Shown here in pieces: positions 5,922 through 9,719 of a stretch of DNA of 9,719 nucleotides. Position 1 is the first letter of the stretch. Each line of letters starts with the position of its first letter. Below the pieces are notes generated by a model that saw nothing but the letters and a program-made list of their open reading frames with translations, made no database searches and had not been told where the DNA came from. Source of the stretch: Deltaproteobacteria bacterium (GTDB lineage Bacteria > Desulfobacterota > DSM-4660 > Desulfatiglandales > HGW-15). The stretch covers positions 1-9,719 of the forward strand of contig JAFGPH010000147.1 in the NCBI GenBank assembly GCA_016926135.1. Reading direction: 5' to 3'. The translations under genes were made by a program, and so were the position numbers.

Positions 5922-6683
5922 TCAAAAGCCCCCCGTTCCAAGAAGCAGGTTCACCTTCCGCACGTTTCCCCTGAAGGCCCGGGATCCGCCCGCTTCGCTC
6001 ACCATTCGCAGAATCGCCTCCGGTTCAGTGATAATGATCCCGGAAAGAAGCTTCACATTGGTATCCGCGAAGGCCTCGGCCAGGAGAGGCGTGGAGGCTC
6101 CGACGAGGGCCACGTCCCGGCAGGCGCGGGCCGCTTCGAGGATCCCGTCCACGGTATGATTCACGATGGTGGTGGAGGTCACGAGGGCCACCTGGCACTC
6201 CGGCAGGAGCCTGTAGGCCTCTTCCTCGGGGAGGATCTCCCCCTCCCTTTCCGCTTTCTGTTCGAACACGAGCACGGAGGCCCCCTTCTTTTTGATGCGC
6301 GGCAACACGGGGGCGAAGTAACCCACCATGCCGACTCGGTCCGCCGGCCCGATGGGAAGGAAGTCCAGGACGTCCCCGGGGTGAAGGCCTTCGCGTTCCG
6401 CATTGGTCAGGGCGTTGGCGGTTGCAAGCCCCAGGGCTGCCCCGACACGCTGAGGGGAATCCAGCAGCGAGAGCAGTTCCGAGGCATCCCTCCCCGCCAT
6501 GGGATGTAGCCCCTTGAGGGACCTGGTTTCTCTTTCCGGGCCGCCCTGGAAGGTGAAAGCCACCCCTGTCCCGCCGTTCTCCAGCATGACCGCCGTGTAG
6601 ATCAGGCCGATGCGCACCTCCTTCACCGCCGTGCCGAGCGCCTTCGGCATGAGGAAGTCTTTGATCTTTCCGGCAATGGTCAT
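5922..6683 (-). CDS. DUF4213/DUF364 (putative heavy-metal chelation family) protein
   Basis: This 253-residue soluble protein contains an N-terminal DUF4213-like part (about 1-95: VKEVRIGLIYTAVML, then GLATANALTNA with the family's conserved Asn) and a C-terminal DUF364 Rossmann-like part (about 105-250: DVLDFLPIGPADRVGMVGYF, CQVALVTSTTIVNHTVDGIL, VALVGASTPLLAEAF, and the closing LSGIIITEPEAILRMVSEAGG). The family is known mainly from structural genomics and its 'heavy-metal chelation' name is tentative. The reaction is unknown. The start at 6683 is chosen from the family-like opening MTIAGKIKDFLMPKALG. The open frame continues upstream for 34 codons, but these lie almost wholly inside the MITE at 6688-6790 and show no family similarity. 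The start has no proper ribosome-binding site (AGGG only 2-3 nt away), probably a consequence of that insertion. It lies in the long minus-strand operon. Confidence 0.85.
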   Translation of the reverse strand: MTIAGKIKDFLMPKALGTAVKEVRIGLIYTAVMLENGGTGVAFTFQGGPERETRSLKGLHPMAGRDASELLSLLDSPQRVGAALGLATANALTNAEREGLHPGDVLDFLPIGPADRVGMVGYFAPVLPRIKKKGASVLVFEQKAEREGEILPEEEAYRLLPECQVALVTSTTIVNHTVDGILEAARACRDVALVGASTPLLAEAFADTNVKLLSGIIITEPEAILRMVSEAGGSRAFRGNVRKVNLLLGTGGF

Positions 6684-6687
6684 GACC

Positions 6688-6790
6688 CTAGTGTGGTGTC
6701 TCAACTTTGACTTTGCCATGATGCCGTGCCCACAGGAACGCCCTGAGTACACACGGACGTTGTAAAGGATCCGTTGAGACACCACACTAG
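6688..6790. mobile_element. 103-bp MITE-like element with perfect 18-bp terminal inverted repeats
   Basis: CTAGTGTGGTGTCTCAAC (6688-6705) and its exact reverse complement (6773-6790) enclose 67 bp without coding content of their own. Both ends show CTAG, so the target duplication may be TA (as with IS630/mariner-type elements) or CTAG; this cannot be settled here. It sits exactly between the metallopeptidase and DUF364 genes. The TAG in its right end is the metallopeptidase stop, and its left end lies 4 nt from the DUF364 ATG. There is no transposase, so mobility would need one supplied in trans. A one-mismatch solo end occurs at 2120-2136. Confidence 0.8.
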
Positions 6791-7341
6791 AAATTTCCCC
6801 TGGACACCTCCCTGTCCACGTATTGGCACAGGAGCTCGGCGATCTTCTCGGGAGGACTGACGATGAAGTAGTGGGCGATCACCGCATGGCCCATCTCATG
6901 GGCGAGGATCCCCGGGGTGATCCTCGCCAGGTTCAGGTAGATGGTATTGGTCTGTGTCCAGTAGAATGCCGGAATTTCGGTAGGCCTTCCGGTAATGGCG
7001 CTGAAGGCATCGGAGAGTTCATCCTGGTTTCGGTAGAGCCTGAGGTGGACCTTCAGTTCCGGCTTGGGCATCTCCAGGATCACCTGCACCCTTTGAAAGA
7101 GATGGTCCACGCACCTGCCGGCCTTTGCCGAGGGAGAGGGCTTGGTGCCGCCCATGAAGATCCGGTTCAGGGAAAGGGTGAGGGCGCTGGGCTGGATCTT
7201 CCGGGCGAGACTGTCGAGCAGGGAGGCATCCTGATAGTGGATCGAGGCGAATCTGGAGTTGTAGGTGCCCTCCTCAGCGAAGGCCGCTGCCCCACAGAGC
7301 GAGCCGATGATCCACGGAATCAGAATCAGCCACCTGCGCAC
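6787..7341 (-). CDS. secreted HEMGH zinc metallopeptidase-like protein
   Basis: This 184-residue protein begins with an export signal (MRRWLILIPWIIGSLCGAAAFA, probable cleavage near residue 22), so it acts in the periplasm or outside. The central region has alternating strands (LKVHLRLYRNQDEL, then IPAFYWTQTNTIYLNLARI). It is followed by GILAHEMGHAVIAHYF (144-159), the HExxH zinc site with H148, E149 and H152. E169, 17 residues after H152, is a candidate third ligand of the gluzincin type. The strand-plus-HExxH layout resembles small secreted peptidase MA-like proteins; the substrate is unknown. The start is GTG at 7341, with AGGGTG 7 nt upstream and a one-base overlap (TAGTG) with the stop of the HAMP gene, so translation is coupled. 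The stop TAG is part of the MITE end, so the last residues (SRGNF) could have been altered by the insertion. If the element duplicated CTAG, the stop is original. Confidence 0.8.
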   Translation of the reverse strand: MRRWLILIPWIIGSLCGAAAFAEEGTYNSRFASIHYQDASLLDSLARKIQPSALTLSLNRIFMGGTKPSPSAKAGRCVDHLFQRVQVILEMPKPELKVHLRLYRNQDELSDAFSAITGRPTEIPAFYWTQTNTIYLNLARITPGILAHEMGHAVIAHYFIVSPPEKIAELLCQYVDREVSRGNF

Positions 7342-7928
7342 TATGATTCACCCTGGCCGCCGGTTTTGAACAATTCATGGATCTTCCGATGCAGGCTCTC
7401 CATATCTCCCCTGACTTCCTCAGGGCTCCACCCGTCTCCCCGGGTCTTCTCGCGCAGTTCATCCACTTCCTTCTGGATCTGGGTCACCCTCTCCTTCAGG
7501 CTTTCGATCGTCCGGTTGAGCGTTGAGGCGAAATCCATCAACTGGTCGTGTTCGCGCAACCGGATCGTGAGGGAAAGATCCCCTCTGCCCACCGATTCCA
7601 GGCTGCTGCCCAGACGATAGAGGGGCCCGGCGATCTTGTGAGAGACATAGAGGGTGACCAGAATCGTCGCCCCCAGGAAGGCCAGAAGGACAACCAGATT
7701 CGTAATCACCAAGGCGGGCAATATGGCCTCACCCGTCCTCTGCAGGGCAAGGTGGTGGTACCGATAGGTCGCCGTGAGGGTGTTCTTGGAGAACCCATAG
7801 ACAAGGAGACTCGCTGCGATCATGGCACACAGGGCGATCAGGCAGAACTTGAAGATGAAATTGCGCTGGAAGGTTTTGTGGATGTACACGATCCGGCGCC
7901 GGTAGGGTTTCTTTGCTTTACCTGACAT
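7341..7928 (-). CDS. two-helix membrane protein with HAMP domain and coiled coil, no output domain
   Basis: The 195-residue inner-membrane protein has a basic N-terminus (KAKKPYRRR), a first membrane helix at about 24-46, a short periplasmic part of about 23 residues, and a second helix at about 70-95. A HAMP linker follows (about 95-147: SHKIAGPLYRLGSSLESVGRGDLSLTIRLREHDQLMDFASTLN), with the typical P-L-xx-L start and an LREHDQL connector. A coiled coil comes next (about 140-163), then a short polar tail. There is no kinase, methyl-accepting, cyclase or GGDEF domain, so it may pass a signal to a separate partner or act as a scaffold. The ATG at 7928 has AAAGGA 7-8 nt upstream. It lies 21 bp after the lipoprotein gene and overlaps the metallopeptidase gene by one base, so the three envelope proteins are probably made together. 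Confidence 0.85.
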   Translation of the reverse strand: MSGKAKKPYRRRIVYIHKTFQRNFIFKFCLIALCAMIAASLLVYGFSKNTLTATYRYHHLALQRTGEAILPALVITNLVVLLAFLGATILVTLYVSHKIAGPLYRLGSSLESVGRGDLSLTIRLREHDQLMDFASTLNRTIESLKERVTQIQKEVDELREKTRGDGWSPEEVRGDMESLHRKIHELFKTGGQGES

Positions 7929-7949
7929 GGGGTTTCCTTTCTGTGCCCT

Positions 7950-8522
7950 TCACTTCAAGGCCGTCAGATTGTCCTCATAGACAGTGATCTTCGCGTCCTT
8001 CCAGAGTCTCTCGATCCAGGCGTCCAGGGCCTTTGTCTTTTTCATCTCCCTCACGTTCCGCTCCACCTCCGGCAACATCTGCTCCAGGGGCGGCGACTTG
8101 GGGTCTTTCCGGACGACCTGGTGATAATACGCCTCCATCTCTTCCCGGGTCACCACGATCTCCTTCTCGATCTGCTCCCCCTCACGCCTCAGGAGCGCGG
8201 TGATCAGGAACTGCTCCCAGTACTTTTCAATGGCCTGCCGGAATTCATCTTCCTTGTCCAGCCCCTGGGAGACCGCGGCCTGGATGAGCAGTTCCTTCCT
8301 GATCTGTGTGTTGAGGAACTCCCGCTTGTCTTCGGGGGTGAGTCCGAGGATGTTGTGGTACCGGGCGGATATCGAAACCTCCTGCCGAAAACCGTCCTCC
8401 GTGATCACATAGTCATTCACCCGGGCAATCGGTTTTCCTTCGCCGGAAGGGCCTTCGGCGCAGGACCACAGTAGGGTGACAAAAATCACACAGCCCAGCA
8501 AGAGGGTTCTCTTGGGATCCAT
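7950..8522 (-). CDS. SurA N-terminal-like lipoprotein (peptidyl-prolyl isomerase domain absent)
   Basis: This 190-residue lipoprotein has a signal sequence and lipobox LWSC at C21, followed by Ala, which would favour outer-membrane sorting. The mature part opens with PIARVNDYVITEDGFRQEV (31-49), the hallmark 'A.VNG..I....F' entry of SurA/PrsA/PpiD chaperones. A long helical region follows, with RKELLIQAAVSQGLDKEDEF (75-94) and VTREEMEAYYHQ (124-135), the helix that usually precedes the parvulin domain. The parvulin domain itself is missing; the C-terminus is only a further helix (VERNVREMKKTKALDAWIERL). By family analogy it may be a periplasmic chaperone for membrane or exported proteins, without isomerase activity. 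Its start is secure: AAGGGAGG 8 nt before the ATG. It is the first gene of the operon, behind the promoter at 8596-8625. Confidence 0.82.
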   Translation of the reverse strand: MDPKRTLLLGCVIFVTLLWSCAEGPSGEGKPIARVNDYVITEDGFRQEVSISARYHNILGLTPEDKREFLNTQIRKELLIQAAVSQGLDKEDEFRQAIEKYWEQFLITALLRREGEQIEKEIVVTREEMEAYYHQVVRKDPKSPPLEQMLPEVERNVREMKKTKALDAWIERLWKDAKITVYEDNLTALK

Positions 8523-8551
8523 AACGGCAGCCTCCCTTGTCGCTCATCGGA

Positions 8552-8579
8552 AGGCCGGTTCAATCCGGGACTCCGGCCT
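8552..8579. promoter_or_regulatory. 5'-leader stem-loop of the long operon
   Basis: AGGCCGG (8552-8558) pairs with CCGGCCT (8573-8579) around a 14-nt loop, with flanking GGAAGG/CCTTCC able to extend the stem around a bulge. The predicted transcript starts near 8589, so the hairpin would lie almost at the 5' end of the mRNA and leave the ribosome-binding site free. A stabilising or regulatory 5' structure is possible. Confidence 0.35.
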
Positions 8580-8595
8580 GCCTTCCTCGCTTGTC

Positions 8596-8625
8596 ATTAA
8601 AGCACGATCTGCGATCAATTTTCAA
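8596..8625 (-). promoter_or_regulatory. sigma-70 promoter for the lipoprotein-to-AccAD operon
   Basis: On the minus strand, TTGAAA (8625-8620) is followed after 18 bp by TTTAAT (8601-8596). Each box matches the consensus at 5 of 6 bases. Transcription should start near 8589, about 67 nt before the lipoprotein ATG. It is the best promoter on this strand upstream of the six-gene run. Confidence 0.6.
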
Positions 8626-8690
8626 CGCCATTCTCCGGGCAGGGAAGATTCTCCACGATCCCGAAATGGGCGCGATTTTTATGGACTTTC

Positions 8691-8716
8691 CCGGGTATTT
8701 ATGCTTAGCTACCCGG
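8691..8716. promoter_or_regulatory. inverted repeat upstream of the sigma-54-like promoter
   Basis: CCGGGTA (8691-8697) and TACCCGG (8710-8716) form a perfect 7-bp inverted repeat with a 12-bp spacer, ending 4 bp before the -24 box. It could be an operator or a hairpin; no regulator can be named. Confidence 0.35.
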
Positions 8717-8719
8717 AAT

Positions 8720-8734
8720 TTGGCACCCTCGTGC
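8720..8734 (+). promoter_or_regulatory. sigma-54-like (-24/-12) promoter for the TPR/beta-barrel gene
   Basis: TTGGCAC (8720-8726) followed by GTGC (8731-8734) places GG and GC at exactly the sigma-54 spacing (TGGCAC-N5-TTGC, with G for T in the first position of the -12 box). Transcription would start near 8745, 28 nt ahead of the gene's ATG. The core GGCACCCTCGTGCC is also a small palindrome, so a chance match is possible. If real, expression needs an enhancer-binding activator. Confidence 0.45.
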
Positions 8735-8772
8735 CCCTTTACTCCCCGGTGACCCTGTCAGAGAGGTGCGGC

Positions 8773-9719
8773 ATGGCAAACAGGACAGTCCTTCGGTTCC
8801 TTTTTGTTCTATTCATTCTTGGGTTTCTTCTCTCCCCCATATGCCAAGAGGCTCGTTGCGAGAGCCCCCTGTTGCTCAAGGGTATCGAACTGTACAAGCA
8901 GGAAGACTTCGGGGAGGCGAGCAAGGTCCTGGAACAGGCGCGCAAGGAAGACCCCAGGTCCTCTTCCGCGGCCTTTTTTCTGGGCCTGACCTACAAGCAG
9001 CTTCTGGACTATGAGAAGGCCCTTCCTCACCTGAGGGATGCGGTCACCCTGACGCCCAGGATCAAGGAGGCCCTTGTGGAGCTCATCGAGGTCCTCTACC
9101 AGCTTTACGAGGGCGGCCGGGTTGAAGAGGCCAAGAAGTGGGTCGAGGTGGCGGAAAGAGAGGACATCTTCCCTGCCAAGGTGGCCTTTCTGAAGGGGTT
9201 GATCCTGGCCAAGGAGGGGGGATACCAGGACGCGTGTGCGGCGTTTGAAAAGGCCAAGTCCCTGGACTCCACTCTGGCCCAGTCCGCTGATGTGCAGATC
9301 GCCCTGTGCCACCTCAACCGGAAGGAGTTCGGCAAGGCCAGGGACCGCCTGCAGGCGGCCGTGCAGCAGGACCCCACAACCGACCTGGCAGGCTTTGCCA
9401 GGCAGTATCAGGATCTCGTCGAGAAGCGGATCGAAATGGAAAGACCGATCCGCGTCACCCTTTCCGCCTTCGCCCAGCATGATACCAACGTGGTCCTGAA
9501 ACCCACGGAGGGCGCCCTGGCGCCGGACATCACCAATGAGTCCAGCCGGGTGCTGAACAGCGTCCTTCGACTCGACTACGTGCCCACCTTCGAGGGTCCC
9601 TTTCTCTTCAATGCCCAGTACGCCCTGGGCAGCAGCCTCCACCAGAGGTATTCCACCTCCCACGATTCGCTCAGCAACGGGCTCTACATGGCCCCGGGCT
9701 ACAATTTCGGCGAATCGGC
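8773..9719 (+). CDS. secreted TPR protein with C-terminal outer-membrane beta-barrel (partial)
   Basis: The frame stays open from ATG 8773 to the window end (315 codons, no stop). GAGAGG lies 7 nt before the ATG. The protein starts with a signal peptide (about 1-29; NRTVLRFLFVLFILGFLLSP). About five TPR-like helical repeats follow, near 31-63, 64-97, 98-132, 134-166 and 169-202, with the classic spacing seen in FFLGLTYKQLLDYEKALPHL. After a short helix, IRVTLSAFAQHDTNVVLKP (226-244) begins an amphipathic beta-strand region with a 'DTNV' turn. Alternating strands follow (VLNSVLRLDYV, FLFNAQYALG, GLYMAPGYNFG), typical of outer-membrane barrels. This periplasmic-TPR-plus-barrel layout is known from Slam surface-lipoprotein exporters, PgaA/BcsC-type polysaccharide exporters and many uncharacterised proteins; the fragment cannot decide between them. 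The gene is divergent from the lipoprotein operon and has its own sigma-54-like promoter. Confidence 0.82.
   Translation, partial: MANRTVLRFLFVLFILGFLLSPICQEARCESPLLLKGIELYKQEDFGEASKVLEQARKEDPRSSSAAFFLGLTYKQLLDYEKALPHLRDAVTLTPRIKEALVELIEVLYQLYEGGRVEEAKKWVEVAEREDIFPAKVAFLKGLILAKEGGYQDACAAFEKAKSLDSTLAQSADVQIALCHLNRKEFGKARDRLQAAVQQDPTTDLAGFARQYQDLVEKRIEMERPIRVTLSAFAQHDTNVVLKPTEGALAPDITNESSRVLNSVLRLDYVPTFEGPFLFNAQYALGSSLHQRYSTSHDSLSNGLYMAPGYNFGES

Noticed and set aside
6684..6785. 34-codon N-terminal extension of the DUF364 protein
   Set aside because: It is encoded almost wholly by the MITE-like element and lacks family similarity. It could be translated by accident but is not the ancestral start.
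8722..8735. Palindrome GGCAC-CCTC-GTGCC as a terminator
   Set aside because: The stem is only 5 bp and no convincing U-tract follows (CCTTTACTCC). The sigma-54 reading fits its position ahead of a gene better.
8809..9663. 284-codon minus-strand open frame opposite the TPR/barrel gene
   Set aside because: The plus strand shows a signal peptide, TPR periodicity, barrel strands and a good ribosome-binding site. The minus frame has none of these.

Overview
The window looks like chromosomal DNA from a GC-rich, Gram-negative deltaproteobacterium (Desulfobacterota, perhaps the Syntrophobacter/Desulfo- group). I infer this from recalled similarity, not from a search. The clues are a fused AccA-AccD carboxyltransferase, a PilT-type pilus ATPase, lipoprotein and outer-membrane proteins, a sigma-54-like promoter, and G/C-rich palindromic repeats of a kind I associate with that group. 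No rRNA, tRNA, CRISPR array or intact transposase gene is visible.

Layout. (1) 1-98, minus: first codons of a PilT-like retraction ATPase, with its own sigma-70 promoter at 131-158. (2) 219-304: a long inverted repeat rich in G and C runs. It also supplies the last four codons and the stop of the next gene. (3) 293-1984, minus: a GNAT acetyltransferase downstream of a class II-like histone-deacetylase-family zinc amidohydrolase, with a promoter at 2041-2068. (4) 2202-2846, plus: two small genes, a double zinc-ribbon protein and a conserved-looking unknown starting at TTG. (5) 2879-8522, minus: a six-gene run that looks like one operon read from a good sigma-70 promoter at 8596-8625. In transcription order it holds a SurA-N-like lipoprotein, a membrane HAMP protein, a secreted HEMGH metallopeptidase, a DUF4213/DUF364 protein, a CDP-alcohol phosphatidyltransferase fused to a Nudix hydrolase, and the fused acetyl-CoA carboxylase carboxyltransferase. 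(6) 8773 to the window end, plus: a divergent gene for a secreted TPR protein that runs into a probable outer-membrane beta-barrel, behind a sigma-54-like promoter. It is cut by the window edge.

How the genes fit together. The long operon combines envelope functions (lipoprotein, HAMP protein, secreted protease) with membrane-lipid functions (phospholipid head-group transfer, malonyl-CoA supply). The junctions are tight: gaps of 21 bp and of no more than about 110 bp, a 1-nt and an 8-nt overlap, and one junction split by a 103-bp MITE-like element. The GNAT and deacetylase genes form a pair that recalls the AcuA/AcuC acetylation switch.

The points most worth a second look are the CDP-alcohol phosphatidyltransferase-Nudix fusion, the diverged alpha-then-beta carboxyltransferase with a stretched zinc site, the MITE inserted exactly at an operon junction, and the stem-loop presenting a perfect ribosome-binding site out of frame just before the fusion gene. 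I see no clearly new defence or mobile system here.
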